This document shows, in pieces, positions 12,421 through 20,563 of a DNA stretch of 28,787 bases. Each line of letters opens with the position of its first letter. Within the stretch, counting starts at the first letter, position 1. The notes under the pieces are model-generated. The model searched no databases and was not told the DNA's origin. It was given only the letters and a program-made list of their open reading frames with translations. Source of the DNA: CAZTZY01 sp964617765. GTDB taxonomy: Bacteria; Pseudomonadota; Gammaproteobacteria; Pseudomonadales; DT-91. The DNA lies in assembly GCA_964617765.1 (NCBI GenBank), contig CAZTZY010000029.1, positions 1 through 28,787 on the forward strand, written 5' to 3'. A program made the translations under genes and the position numbers.

Positions 12421-13275
12421 TTATAACGTGAGCGTAGCTTTCACTTTATTCATGGCGTTCTTTTCAAGCTGGCGTACACGCTCAGCCGATACGCCGTATT
12501 TTGCTGCCAGGTCATGCAGGGTCAGTTTTTCATCATTAAGCCAACGTTGCTGCAGTATATCGCGACTTCTTTCGTCTAACGATTGCAATGCCAGATGTAA
12601 ATCCTGATGACTGTTAACTTCCCAGTTCTCATTTTCAAGAACCAGCGCAGGATCTGCACTATGATCTTCAAGATAGTTTGCCGGTGCAATATAAGTTGAA
12701 TCTTCATCATCATCGTCGCTGGCATCAAATGTCACATCCGAAGAACTCATACGGCCTTCCATGCGATGGACTTCGCTGACACTGACGCCTAATTCGTCTG
12801 CCATGGCCTGGGCTTCTGCGCTCGTTAGCCATGACAACGATTTTTTGCTGCTTCTCAAATTAAAAAACAGTTTACGTTGTGCCTTGGTGGTGGCAATTTT
12901 AACAATGCGCCAGTTACGCAAAATGTACTCATGCATTTCGGCTTTTATCCAGTGCACCGCAAAGGATACCAGTCTCACACCGCGAGTGGGATCAAAGCGT
13001 TTTACCGCTTTCATCAGGCCGACATTACCTTCCTGGATCAAATCCGCTATGGGCAAGCCATAGCCGTTGTAGCTTTTGGCCAAATGCACAACAAAACGCA
13101 AGTGTGCCAATACCAGTTGACGTGCTGCATCTACATCTTGTTCATAAAAAAATGCCTCGGCAAGTTGCTTTTCTTGCTCAGCGGTCAATACAGATATGGT
13201 ATTCACCGTCTGCATGTAGGCATTCAGATCACTTCCCGGTGTTAATATGGGGGCAACCTGTAATTGTTTGTTCAT
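12421..13275 (-). CDS. rpoH: RNA polymerase heat-shock sigma factor RpoH (sigma-32)
   Basis: The 284-aa protein has region 2 (ARQLVLAHLRFVVHLAKSY, then LIQEGNVGLMKAVKRFDP and RLVSFAVHWIKAEM) and the RpoH-specific box QRKLFFNLR. Region 4 carries a helix-turn-helix (LHDLAAKYGVSAERVRQLE). It directs transcription of chaperone and protease genes. The gene follows ftsX in the same direction across a 151-bp gap, the classic ftsYEX-rpoH order. The leader contains a GTTAAGA/TCTTAAC inverted repeat (13311-13327). In enterics the rpoH mRNA leader acts as an RNA thermometer; I cannot tell whether that holds here. Confidence 0.96.
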   Translation of the reverse strand: MNKQLQVAPILTPGSDLNAYMQTVNTISVLTAEQEKQLAEAFFYEQDVDAARQLVLAHLRFVVHLAKSYNGYGLPIADLIQEGNVGLMKAVKRFDPTRGVRLVSFAVHWIKAEMHEYILRNWRIVKIATTKAQRKLFFNLRSSKKSLSWLTSAEAQAMADELGVSVSEVHRMEGRMSSSDVTFDASDDDDEDSTYIAPANYLEDHSADPALVLENENWEVNSHQDLHLALQSLDERSRDILQQRWLNDEKLTLHDLAAKYGVSAERVRQLEKNAMNKVKATLTL

Positions 13276-13310
13276 TCGTTTCTCCGTAGAACCTGTTTGT
13301 ATTGAGCTCT

Positions 13311-13327
13311 GTTAAGACCATCTTAAC
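13311..13327. promoter_or_regulatory. Inverted repeat in the rpoH leader/promoter
   Basis: GTTAAGA-CCA-TCTTAAC has perfect 7-bp arms, 36-52 bp upstream of the rpoH start codon. On the minus strand a TTAGCA box lies 18 bp upstream of a TAAGAT within the repeat. It could therefore be a promoter with an overlapping operator, or a leader hairpin. Confidence 0.4.
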
Positions 13328-13426
13328 ATTGCTTTAATCTGACTGCTAATTGTCTAAAAAGTTCCCTGTTTGTTCAGCCCCAGTGGAATATAATCAATTT
13401 TACCTGTTTATAATCAATGGTTTGGA

Positions 13427-14398
13427 TTATTCTGGTTCTAATTCGTCGAGATGCCTGGTTACCGAGAACCAGGCGCCAAAGAATCCCAACACGGTAGACA
13501 TCAACCACAATGACAGGCTATCTGCCAGTGACAGTGAGAGTAAAGCATAGTCACTTTCATATAATCCCGCCAAAGTTGCCACGGGTTTATTTAATACTGC
13601 CAGCCCAATGGCAACAATGATACTGGCAACGAACCCGCCGCCAAGGCCATACCATAATCCGGTATATAAAAAGGGGCGACGTATAAAGGCATCGGTACCG
13701 CCAATCAGCTTGATAACAATAATTTCACGTCGACGATTTTCAATTTCCATACGTATCGTATTGCCTATAACCAACAAAACACCCAGTGAGAGCATAATTA
13801 CCAATACCAGTGCAATGCGTTCCCCTACCAGCAATATGGCCGCCAACCGCTTTACCCATTCCAGATCCAGCTGCACCAAATCCGCTTCTGGCAAAGCTTG
13901 TAATTTTTTCATCAATTCTTCCGCTTGCTGCGGACCATTACTGCTTTCTTTTGGCAATACCTCAAAAACTACAGGCAGGGGATTGGCTTCAAGCTTGGCC
14001 AACACCTCTGGCAGGCCCGACAGCTTTTTGAATTCTTCCAGACCTTGTTCTTTGGTGATCAGGTTGATGCTTTTTACTTCTGGCCATTGCTGAATTTCAA
14101 CCTGCAGGGCTTGCGCTTGCTGCTCTGTTATTTCGGTTTTCAAAAAAACAGACATTTGCGCTTCGCCATCCCAGCGATTGCTCAGTGATTTCACATTGCC
14201 CAGGCCCACATACAAGCTCACCGGCAATGCCAGGGCAATACCAATAACCATCCATGTCATTACGCTATTGACGGGGTGCTGGATTAATCGCTGCACGCTT
14301 TGTTTGGCCACACTTTGGTGATCCACCAAATAGGCTCGCAACTGTTCTGCCAAGCTGACTTTACTGGCTTTGGCGCCTGTTTCTTTGGGTGTTGCCAT
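13427..14398 (-). CDS. ftsX: Cell division protein FtsX
   Basis: FtsX is the membrane subunit of the FtsEX complex, which signals to periplasmic amidase activators during septation. The 323-aa protein has a cytoplasmic N tail, TM1 at about 49-71 (VMTWMVIGIALALPVSLYV), a periplasmic domain to ~185, and three C-terminal membrane segments including AILLVGERIALVLVIMLSLGV and the final LSLWLMSTVLGFFGAWFSV. The conserved NTIRMEIENRRREI-x-V-x-KLIGGTDAFIRRPFLY cytoplasmic loop is present. It overlaps the ftsE stop by one base (TGATG). Confidence 0.96.
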   Translation of the reverse strand: MATPKETGAKASKVSLAEQLRAYLVDHQSVAKQSVQRLIQHPVNSVMTWMVIGIALALPVSLYVGLGNVKSLSNRWDGEAQMSVFLKTEITEQQAQALQVEIQQWPEVKSINLITKEQGLEEFKKLSGLPEVLAKLEANPLPVVFEVLPKESSNGPQQAEELMKKLQALPEADLVQLDLEWVKRLAAILLVGERIALVLVIMLSLGVLLVIGNTIRMEIENRRREIIVIKLIGGTDAFIRRPFLYTGLWYGLGGGFVASIIVAIGLAVLNKPVATLAGLYESDYALLSLSLADSLSLWLMSTVLGFFGAWFSVTRHLDELEPE

Positions 14399-15060
14399 CA
14401 GTTTTGTCCTCCCACGGTCATGCCATCACGCAGGGTGATCATGCGATGCGGCAAACTTGCTATCAGGGAAAGGTTATGGGTTGCCAATAATACGGTAGTG
14501 CCTACCTGGTTGAATTCCTCAAACAGGTTCATCAATTCTATGGATAGCTCGTTATCCAGATTCCCGGTAGGCTCATCGGCTAACAAGATAGTGGGCTTAT
14601 TAACAACGGCTCGTGCAATACCCACCCGCTGTTGCTGTCCGCCGGATAGTGTCATTGGATTATGTCTTTCCTTGGTTAACAGCCCAACCTTATCGAGCGC
14701 CGCACGCACTCTGCGGCCTATTTCACGCGGATGATATCCGGCAATAACCAAGGGCAGGGCAACGTTATCAAACACCGTGCGATCAAATAACAATTGGTGA
14801 TCCTGAAAAACAAATCCTATCTTGCGACGATGAAACGGGATTTGTGATCGCGCCAATGTATTAAGGACTTGGCCGTCTACGGTCACCACACCTTCTGTGG
14901 GGCGCTCCATCATCATCACCAGTTTCAATAAGGTGCTTTTACCTGCGCCAGAATGACCGGTTAAAAAGACCATTTCTTGTGGCTTGATGTGAAAGCTCAC
15001 TCCACTCAGTGCTTTATGACCGGTCTCATATTGTTTGCTGACGTTTTCAAACTGGATCAT
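14398..15060 (-). CDS. ftsE: Cell division ATP-binding protein FtsE
   Basis: This 220-aa ABC ATPase pairs with FtsX. It has Walker A GHSGAGKST at about 35-43, a Q-loop VFQDH, the signature LSGGQQQRVGIARA, Walker B ILLADEPTGNLD, and the H-loop in LLATHN. It lies between ftsY and ftsX on the same strand, 39 bp after ftsY, and shares one base with ftsX. Confidence 0.97.
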   Translation of the reverse strand: MIQFENVSKQYETGHKALSGVSFHIKPQEMVFLTGHSGAGKSTLLKLVMMMERPTEGVVTVDGQVLNTLARSQIPFHRRKIGFVFQDHQLLFDRTVFDNVALPLVIAGYHPREIGRRVRAALDKVGLLTKERHNPMTLSGGQQQRVGIARAVVNKPTILLADEPTGNLDNELSIELMNLFEEFNQVGTTVLLATHNLSLIASLPHRMITLRDGMTVGGQN

Positions 15061-15099
15061 TCGCGAGTTTCCATGTTCTGATTTTCAGGATTTCTCTAT

Positions 15100-16044
15100 T
15101 CAGGCTTTAGTATCACTAAAGATAGCTTTCACAAAATCTTCTGCACAAAAAGGCCGTAAATCTTCCACTTGTTCACCCACACCGATAAAACGTATAGGTA
15201 AGCCCAACTGTTTACTGATGGCAAAAATAATGCCGCCTTTTGCTGTTCCATCGAGCTTGGTCAGCGTAATACCAGTAACTCCAACCACTTGCTGGAAATG
15301 TTTTGCCTGAGTAAGGGCGTTTTGGCCAGTGCCCGCATCAAGCACTAACATCACTTCATGAGGCGCGCTGTCATCAAGCTTCTTCATCACGCGCACGACT
15401 TTTTTCAATTCTTCCATCAGGTTATCTTTATTGTGCAATCTGCCTGCTGTATCCGCGATCAGCACATCAATACCTCGTGCTTGAGCGGCCTGAATGGCAT
15501 CAAAAATAACCGAGGCGCTATCTGCTCCGGTGTGCTGGGCAATAACTGGCACATTATTGCGTGTGCCCCATACCTGCAACTGTTCCACTGCGGCAGCACG
15601 AAAGGTATCTCCGGCGGCAAGCATGACGGAATGGCCCTGATTCTGGAAACGCTTGGCCATTTTTCCGATGGTCGTCGTTTTACCTACGCCATTAACCCCA
15701 ACCACCAAAATCACATAGGGGGCTTTACTGGATGAAATTTCAATTTGGCCTTCACTGGGAGATAACACAGCCACCATTTCTTTTTGCAGGGATTTATAAA
15801 GTGCATCTGCATCATCCAGCTCTTTGCGCTCTACTTGCTGGGCGAGATTGTTAATGATGGTGGCAGTAGCCTCAATACCGACATCGGAGGTGATGAGTTG
15901 GGTTTCTATTTCTTCCAGCAAGTTATCATCAACTTCACGCTTGCCTAAAAACAGGGTGCTTAATCCCCCGGATAATGCTGCGCTGGTTTTACTCAACCCA
16001 GACTTCAGGCGATGCAAAATGCTTTTTTTCTCTTGCTCACTCAT
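15100..16044 (-). CDS. ftsY: Signal recognition particle receptor FtsY
   Basis: FtsY docks the SRP-ribosome complex at the inner membrane. The 314-aa protein has a short N domain (~1-95), then the G domain with G1 GVNGVGKTTT at about 116-125, DTFRAAA, the DTAGR G3 motif, TKLDGTAKGG and the FIGVGEQVEDLRPF closing motif. The long acidic A domain of E. coli FtsY is absent, so the protein is about 180 residues shorter, as in many non-enteric bacteria. It is divergent from rsmD across a 78-bp gap. Confidence 0.97.
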   Translation of the reverse strand: MSEQEKKSILHRLKSGLSKTSAALSGGLSTLFLGKREVDDNLLEEIETQLITSDVGIEATATIINNLAQQVERKELDDADALYKSLQKEMVAVLSPSEGQIEISSSKAPYVILVVGVNGVGKTTTIGKMAKRFQNQGHSVMLAAGDTFRAAAVEQLQVWGTRNNVPVIAQHTGADSASVIFDAIQAAQARGIDVLIADTAGRLHNKDNLMEELKKVVRVMKKLDDSAPHEVMLVLDAGTGQNALTQAKHFQQVVGVTGITLTKLDGTAKGGIIFAISKQLGLPIRFIGVGEQVEDLRPFCAEDFVKAIFSDTKA

Positions 16045-16061
16045 GCGTTAAACGGCCCTCG

Positions 16062-16093
16062 AAACATCATTTGATGTTTGCTCGTGTTATAAT
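16062..16093 (+). promoter_or_regulatory. rsmD promoter with adjacent inverted repeat
   Basis: TATAAT at 16088-16093 is preceded by TG one base upstream (extended -10). No good -35 is seen. Just upstream is an inverted repeat AAACATCA-TT-TGATGTTT (16062-16079), centred between rsmD and the divergent ftsY, that could bind a regulator of either. Confidence 0.5.
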
Positions 16094-16122
16094 AATCTTT
16101 CGATTTAATCCCGTATTTTACA

Positions 16123-16731
16123 ATGAAACATTCAAAACCGCCTGTTAATTCACAGCAATCGCATTTACCTGCAGTGTTCCGCATCATTGGCGGCATATGG
16201 CGCAGCCGTAAATTCCAGTTTCCACCAACTCCCGGTTTACGCCCGACACCGGACCCGGTTCGTGAAACACTTTTCAACTGGCTATCCGACTCAATCAACG
16301 ATGCTGTCTGTCTTGATTTGTTTTGCGGGAGCGGGGCTTTAGGCCTTGAGGCTTTATCGCGCGGAGCTAACCATTGTACATTCATTGATAGTGAACAACG
16401 GGCCCTGCAGGCTATCACCCAACACCTTCAAACTCTCCAGTGCAAACAGGGAACCACTATTGCAAATGCCTTGCCCGCTGGATTAAGCCGTCTGAATAGC
16501 ACGTTCGATGTGGTCTTTCTGGATCCACCTTATACATTAGATTGCATCACTGATTGCCTGGCCGAGCTTGTTAGTGGGCATTTACTATCTGATGGGGCAT
16601 GGGTTTATATTGAGTGCTCAAGCAAAGCTGCCCTTCAATTATTGCCTGATGTATTCCGGTTACACCGGCAAAAACGCGCAGGGCAAGTACAATATGCACT
16701 TTTGCAATATACGACCAACCCTTCATTGTGA
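16123..16731 (+). CDS. rsmD: 16S rRNA (guanine966-N2)-methyltransferase RsmD
   Basis: The 202-aa protein has the family N-terminal FRIIGGIWRSRKF and PTPGLRPTPDPVRETLFNWL, the SAM-binding LDLFCGSGALGLEALSRGA, and the catalytic FLDPPY motif. RsmD methylates G966 of 16S rRNA during 30S assembly. About 17 residues precede the conserved FRIIGG, a little longer than usual. No strong Shine-Dalgarno is seen. coaD follows closely in the same direction. Confidence 0.95.
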   Translation: MKHSKPPVNSQQSHLPAVFRIIGGIWRSRKFQFPPTPGLRPTPDPVRETLFNWLSDSINDAVCLDLFCGSGALGLEALSRGANHCTFIDSEQRALQAITQHLQTLQCKQGTTIANALPAGLSRLNSTFDVVFLDPPYTLDCITDCLAELVSGHLLSDGAWVYIECSSKAALQLLPDVFRLHRQKRAGQVQYALLQYTTNPSL

Positions 16732-16775
16732 CTGGAAGATCCGTTATGATAAATGAAACTTGCGGTGCAACTTCC

Positions 16776-17252
16776 ATGAAAACCATCATATACCCAGGCA
16801 CATTTGACCCGGTAACTCACGGGCATACCAATCTCATTGAACGGGCATCCAATCTCTTTGATACCGTTATCATTGCTATCGCACAAAGCAAAAAGAAGAC
16901 CCCCTTGTTTGATTTTAATGAGCGTGTAAGCCTTGTTGAGGCTGCAACGGCACATATTCCCAATATCAAGGTTTGCGGCTTTAGTGGCCTTATTGTGGAC
17001 TTGGTGAAAGATCACAATGCCCAGGCTGTTTTACGTGGCGTGCGCAGTATGTCTGATTTTGACTATGAGCTGCAAATGGCCGGGATGAACCGGGCAATGT
17101 ATCCGGAATTTGAAACTGTTTTTTTAACGCCTGCGAATGAATTCAGTTTTATTTCCTCTACTCTCGTGCGTGAGATTGCCAGCATGCAGGGCAATGTGGC
17201 TGATTTTGTTCATCCCGACGTATTAAGTGCTTTACTCGCCAAATATTTATGA
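16776..17252 (+). CDS. coaD: Phosphopantetheine adenylyltransferase CoaD
   Basis: CoaD catalyses the fourth step of coenzyme A synthesis from phosphopantetheine and ATP. The 158-aa protein starts MKTIIYPGTFDPVTHGHTNL, with the T/HxGH nucleotidyltransferase motif. It then has KKTPLF-x-x-x-ERV, LRGVRSMSDFDYELQMAGMN and the ISSTLVREIA motif. I chose the start that gives the family length. An ATG at 16746 in the same frame has the better ribosome site (GGAAGA, 7 nt) and would add ten residues. It sits between rsmD and a ferredoxin gene. Confidence 0.95.
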   Translation: MKTIIYPGTFDPVTHGHTNLIERASNLFDTVIIAIAQSKKKTPLFDFNERVSLVEAATAHIPNIKVCGFSGLIVDLVKDHNAQAVLRGVRSMSDFDYELQMAGMNRAMYPEFETVFLTPANEFSFISSTLVREIASMQGNVADFVHPDVLSALLAKYL

Positions 17253-17259
17253 GTGCAAC

Positions 17260-17517
17260 ATGGCTTTAAAAATTACCGAAGAGTGTATCAATTGTGATGT
17301 CTGTGAACCTGAGTGCCCCAATGGTGCCATTTATCAGGGTGATGTAATTTATGTGATTGATCCAGATAAGTGCACCGAATGTGTAGGCCATTACGACACA
17401 CCACAATGTCAGCAAGTTTGCCCAATTGATTGCATACCACTAGATCCCGAACACATGGAAACCGAAGAAGAGCTGCGGGTAAAATATACAAAACTGACGG
17501 GGAATCCTGCGTCTTAA
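17260..17517 (+). CDS. YfhL-family 2[4Fe-4S] ferredoxin
   Basis: This 85-aa protein has CINCDVCEPECPN (C-x2-C-x2-C-x3-C-P) and CTECVGHYDTPQCQQVCPIDC, where the second cluster has an eight-residue insert between its second and third cysteines (C-x2-C-x8-C-x3-C). That insert is typical of YfhL/FdxA-like electron carriers. The start is at MALKITEEC, 7 nt after the coaD stop codon. An upstream in-frame ATG inside coaD is unlikely. It is the last gene of the rsmD-coaD run, followed by a long hairpin. Confidence 0.94.
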   Translation: MALKITEECINCDVCEPECPNGAIYQGDVIYVIDPDKCTECVGHYDTPQCQQVCPIDCIPLDPEHMETEEELRVKYTKLTGNPAS

Positions 17518-17565
17518 AAGAGATACTACGTCTATTCGCAGGGGTAACACAGAGTTTTTAACACA

Positions 17566-17593
17566 CCGCATCAACCTGAATCAGGTGATGCGG
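17566..17593. terminator. Hairpin between convergent ferredoxin and secreted-protein genes
   Basis: CCGCATC / GATGCGG arms enclose an inner CCTGA-A-TCAGG, giving a strong 28-nt hairpin. No T-run follows on either strand. It is probably a bidirectional 3'-end structure rather than a textbook intrinsic terminator. Confidence 0.55.
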
Positions 17594-17607
17594 CAAATCA
17601 CTCTTTC

Positions 17608-17952
17608 CTAATTACTGCCTTCCACTTCTTGAACCGTTTTCTTGTATCCGGGCATCTTACAACCCAAACAACGAACAAATGTTGTTACTGCCGGTTTAAC
17701 AACTAATACATTTCCAGCTTCAGCGGCATTACCTCCTGCCAGGGAAAATGGCAAACTCACAACATACAATACCGAACCCACTGCTGTCATAACCAACAAG
17801 ACAGGGCGCGCAAAAAGTAAATCTCCCGTCATCGCCAAGGCGGATGGTTTTTCTGTCACAACAATATCGTCAGCTGCAGCGACGATTTGAGGTAACGATA
17901 GGATTAATGCCGTTGAAAGAGCCAGTAAAAATTTATTTAAACGATTGATCAT
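17608..17952 (-). CDS. Small exported or membrane protein of unknown function
   Basis: The protein is 114 aa with a GGAG ribosome site. Residues 1-27 form a signal peptide ending VAAA-DD. A hydrophobic segment (LLFARPVLLVMTAVGSVLYV) follows, then VSLPFSLAGGNAAEAGNVLVV, and near the end FVRCLGCKMPGY with a C-x2-C pair. Comparable small proteins, often labelled multidrug transporter without evidence, occur in gammaproteobacteria with the pattern SLPFS-x-x-GGN and a F-x-R-x-LG ending. The function is unknown. It is a single gene convergent with the ferredoxin gene. Confidence 0.75.
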   Translation of the reverse strand: MINRLNKFLLALSTALILSLPQIVAAADDIVVTEKPSALAMTGDLLFARPVLLVMTAVGSVLYVVSLPFSLAGGNAAEAGNVLVVKPAVTTFVRCLGCKMPGYKKTVQEVEGSN

Positions 17953-18093
17953 TTATTATTCTCCAATAGATCTGTTCGCGATCACACCGATAAGACTATA
18001 TTAGCTTAGCTTCATTTTTAAAAAAAGTCAGAAAAACTATCAAATTCATGCACTTTTTATTGTTTCTTAGAAATCACTAGAACCATTCTAGGC

Positions 18094-18909
18094 TTATTTT
18101 TGACATTCTGCACAATAAAAAGTACTTCGTTGTGCTTGTTTTACTGTTTTTATCGGAGAGGCGCAATGATGGCAAGTTTCCCCTTTTCGACCATATACCA
18201 TTAACTCTTGCTTAAAATATCCTGGTTTTCCTTCGCTATTAATAAAATTCCTTAACGTTGTACCGCCCTGTTTTATTGCTGCAGCAAGCAGCGTTTTTAT
18301 TGCTTTTACCAATAAGTCATAACGCGAACGACTTATTTTTCCAGCTACCCGCCCCGGATGAATACCTGCCATAAAAAGTGCCTCAGACGCATAAATATTA
18401 CCCACACCCACTACAATATGGCTGTCCATAATAAAGGTTTTAATTGGCTGGGTTTTCTTTCTGGACTTAAGGAACAAATACTCTCCATCAAATTCATCAT
18501 CCAATGGCTCAGGGCCTAATTTTAGCAGCAATGGATGCTCTTCTTTTTTGCCGTGCTGGAAAAGCCAACAACCGAATCGTCGTGGGTCATTGAATCGAAG
18601 AATAGTGCCATTTTCCATCTTCATATCAACATGATCATGTTTTTTTAGAGCTTCCGGTTGCAAAAGAATTCGTAAACTTCCTGACATCCCCAAATGAATT
18701 AATATGTAGCCGGTTTTGCAGATGAGTTTGATATATTTACCACGACGCTCAACGCTAGTTACCATTTCGCCCGCCAAAGCCTTTAACTCATCAACCGGCA
18801 CCGGCCAACGCAAATTGGGATTTCTGACAGTAATTTCTGAGATTCGAAAGCCTTTAATATGTGGCGCTATACCACGGCGACTGGTTTCGACCTCTGGTAA
18901 TTCAGGCAT
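18094..18909 (-). CDS. mutM: Formamidopyrimidine-DNA glycosylase MutM (Fpg)
   Basis: MutM removes 8-oxoguanine and cuts the abasic site. The 271-aa protein begins MPELPEVET (catalytic P2 and E3) and has the RRGKYI lysine near 58 and the H2TH block (VGVGNIYASEALFMAGIHP). The C-terminal zinc finger is CHHC...CAEC. It is full length. The next minus-strand gene downstream is the small exported protein, and upstream is the YfbR-type gene across 101 bp in which I see nothing notable. Confidence 0.97.
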   Translation of the reverse strand: MPELPEVETSRRGIAPHIKGFRISEITVRNPNLRWPVPVDELKALAGEMVTSVERRGKYIKLICKTGYILIHLGMSGSLRILLQPEALKKHDHVDMKMENGTILRFNDPRRFGCWLFQHGKKEEHPLLLKLGPEPLDDEFDGEYLFLKSRKKTQPIKTFIMDSHIVVGVGNIYASEALFMAGIHPGRVAGKISRSRYDLLVKAIKTLLAAAIKQGGTTLRNFINSEGKPGYFKQELMVYGRKGETCHHCASPIKTVKQAQRSTFYCAECQK

Positions 18910-19010
18910 ACTTGCTCTCTTGGAATATTAAACTGTTTTATTATTGTCGGATAATATCAATGGGTTCGTATTCCCTAAGCTGCAGATACCTCTACAGGAT
19001 TTCAGTAGCT

Positions 19011-19631
19011 TTATAGTTTACGCTTTGCGTTTTTTTCATGCGCAGACAATAGCTCATCTAACGTTAATAAATAGCTGTCATTAAATGTAGTCATAAAATA
19101 CTGTACTGCCGGCAAATCCAGATTGCGTATCTTTGCCTCTACATCACTTAATGCGGTTTTGAACTCATTATTCCCGGCTTGCATTTCTAATTGGCATTTT
19201 AAATACGCGCTAATTAAGTCCGCTGCCTTAACAAATTGGCATACTTCCGGAGGTATGCATTCATGCAACAATAAGCTTTTATAATGGCCTTGCAGTTTTG
19301 CAGGCAAAAAACCCAACAACTCTTTTTCAGCTTCAATTTCTATTTCTTTATACGCTGTCTGGATTTTGTCGGAGTGATACTTAATCGGGGATGGTAAATC
19401 TCCCGTAATAATTTCGGAAGCATCATGATAAAGCGCCGTGGTAGCAACTTGATAAACATCAACACTACCACCAAATTCAACGTTATGTATGACGGCTAAC
19501 GCATGGGCAATAGTGGCAACTTGCCAACTATGCTCCATGACATTTTCTTCTTCGACATTGCGCTTTAAACCCCAACGCTTAATCCATTTAAGCCGCCCAA
19601 GGTATGCAAAGAATTTACTAGGTGCGGCCAT
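19011..19631 (-). CDS. YfbR-family HD-domain 5'-deoxynucleotidase
   Basis: The 206-aa protein starts FFAYLGRLKWIKRWGLKRNV, then ENVMEHSWQVATIAHALAV (first HD-type histidine), ALYHDASEIITGDLPSP (the HD pair) and KAADLISAYLKC with the last metal-binding aspartate. E. coli YfbR (199 aa) dephosphorylates deoxynucleoside monophosphates with the same motifs. The ATG overlaps the dsbA stop by one base (TAATG), so it is translated in tandem with dsbA. Confidence 0.92.
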   Translation of the reverse strand: MAAPSKFFAYLGRLKWIKRWGLKRNVEEENVMEHSWQVATIAHALAVIHNVEFGGSVDVYQVATTALYHDASEIITGDLPSPIKYHSDKIQTAYKEIEIEAEKELLGFLPAKLQGHYKSLLLHECIPPEVCQFVKAADLISAYLKCQLEMQAGNNEFKTALSDVEAKIRNLDLPAVQYFMTTFNDSYLLTLDELLSAHEKNAKRKL

Positions 19632-20269
19632 TACGACTTAGGCAAAGTGGCTCGTTCTTTTTCAACTAAAAAAGAAGCTACTTTTAACATGTCAGCCTGA
19701 CTGCCCGCCATAGTTGAAGATACTCGATATTTTCCGTTTACGATAATTTCGGGAGTGCCCTGAATGCGATAACTGCGTGCGCGTGACTCCGCCAGACTGA
19801 CCTGACTGGTTACACCAAATGAGTTGAACGTTTTATCAAAGGTGCTTTTATCAACTCCAAATGCCGAGAAAAATCTCGCCATGGACTCTTCATCATTAAT
19901 TTTCTTTTTCTCCAGGTTCAATGCATTAAAAAAAGGTTGATGTATTTTGTCTGAAATACCTAGAGACTTGGCGACATAAAAGCCTTGGGCATGCAACTTC
20001 ATAACCGGGCTCCACATTGCCGGCATTTGATGAAAGTCAACGTCATTGGAAAGCTTGGCTTTCCATACAACTAACATAGGCTCAAAATCAAAACAATGCG
20101 AACAGCCATACCAAAAAACTTCGACTACCTCAACTTTCTTTTTATTACGCGTAGCTATAGGTGTTGGCAATACTTCATAATGCTTTCCGGCGACATAATT
20201 TTCTGCATTCACAGAAAGCGACTGTACTGCCAGAATAAATGATGCAATAAATACAACGATCGATTTCAT
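19631..20269 (-). CDS. dsbA: Periplasmic thiol:disulfide oxidoreductase DsbA
   Basis: I start at the ATG at 20267-20269, with GGAG 7 nt upstream; this gives 212 aa. A signal peptide (residues 1-22, ending SVNA) precedes a thioredoxin fold with an inserted helical domain. The active site is FWYGCSHCFDFEP: the dipeptide is Ser-His, not the common Pro-His. The cis-proline loop is IQGTPEIIVNG. The gene is coupled to a YfbR-type nucleotidase, which is not the usual neighbour. Upstream is the predicted GGA-hairpin small RNA. Confidence 0.93.
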   Translation of the reverse strand: MKSIVVFIASFILAVQSLSVNAENYVAGKHYEVLPTPIATRNKKKVEVVEVFWYGCSHCFDFEPMLVVWKAKLSNDVDFHQMPAMWSPVMKLHAQGFYVAKSLGISDKIHQPFFNALNLEKKKINDEESMARFFSAFGVDKSTFDKTFNSFGVTSQVSLAESRARSYRIQGTPEIIVNGKYRVSSTMAGSQADMLKVASFLVEKERATLPKS

Positions 20270-20281
20270 AATAAACTCCAC

Positions 20282-20385
20282 GGACTCAATGGCTAATCTT
20301 TAGTTTCGACTCTAAAGTTCCTGATTGGTTTTATTATAAGGAATATCTTTTTCGTGAATAGCATTATTGCTGATTTAAGAAATCC
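20282..20385 (-). promoter_or_regulatory. dsbA upstream region with a -10 box and leader hairpin
   Basis: On the minus strand TATAAT lies at 20333-20338 with no clear -35, implying a leader of about 57 nt. Within it CTTTAG (20298-20303) pairs with CTAAAG (20312-20317). This places a dsbA promoter downstream of the small-RNA terminator. Confidence 0.4.
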
Positions 20386-20425
20386 AAAAAATAAGCCGAT
20401 GCGAAATCATTTCGCATCGGCTTAT
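20386..20425 (-). terminator. Intrinsic terminator of the small RNA
   Basis: ATAAGCCGATGCGAAAT (20391-20407) pairs perfectly with 20409-20425 around one central base. On the minus strand it runs into a T-run (20386-20390), which fixes the RNA's direction. Confidence 0.9.
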
Positions 20426-20557
20426 GTAAACATCCTGTTTTATCATTGACTCCTGTCAATGCGCAGTCCTTCTGCAAGGGCTTGCCTCCTGGATTTGCCC
20501 TGTTCCTTCGTTAACAGCTCACTGCAAACGAGGCGCACATAATGACAACAATATTCA
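20386..20557 (-). ncRNA. Predicted CsrA/RsmA-sequestering small RNA (CsrB/RsmY/RsmZ type)
   Basis: The minus-strand RNA of about 172 nt would carry five GGA motifs (complements at 20433, 20451, 20467, 20487 and 20504), each in a hairpin. In 5' to 3' order of the RNA these are TGTT-AACGAAGG-AACA (20501-20516); CC-AGGA-GG inside GGGC/GCCC (20478-20500); GCAG-AAGGA-CTGC (20463-20475); TTGAC-AGGA-GTCAA (20446-20459); and AAACA-GGA-TGTTT (20428-20440). It ends in a 17-bp-stem terminator with a T-run. GGA in hairpin loops is the binding signal of CsrA/RsmA proteins, and RNAs built of such hairpins titrate them. The 5' end is inferred from the promoter at 20564-20593. No protein-coding frame is supported here. 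No clear GacA box (TGTAAG-N6-CTTACA) was found upstream. Confidence 0.82.
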
Positions 20558-20563
20558 GGGGTT

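Noticed and set aside
16728..16775. Upstream extension of CoaD
   Set aside because: The 16 extra residues are not family sequence. However, the ATG at 16746 has a good ribosome site, so a ten-residue extension cannot be excluded.
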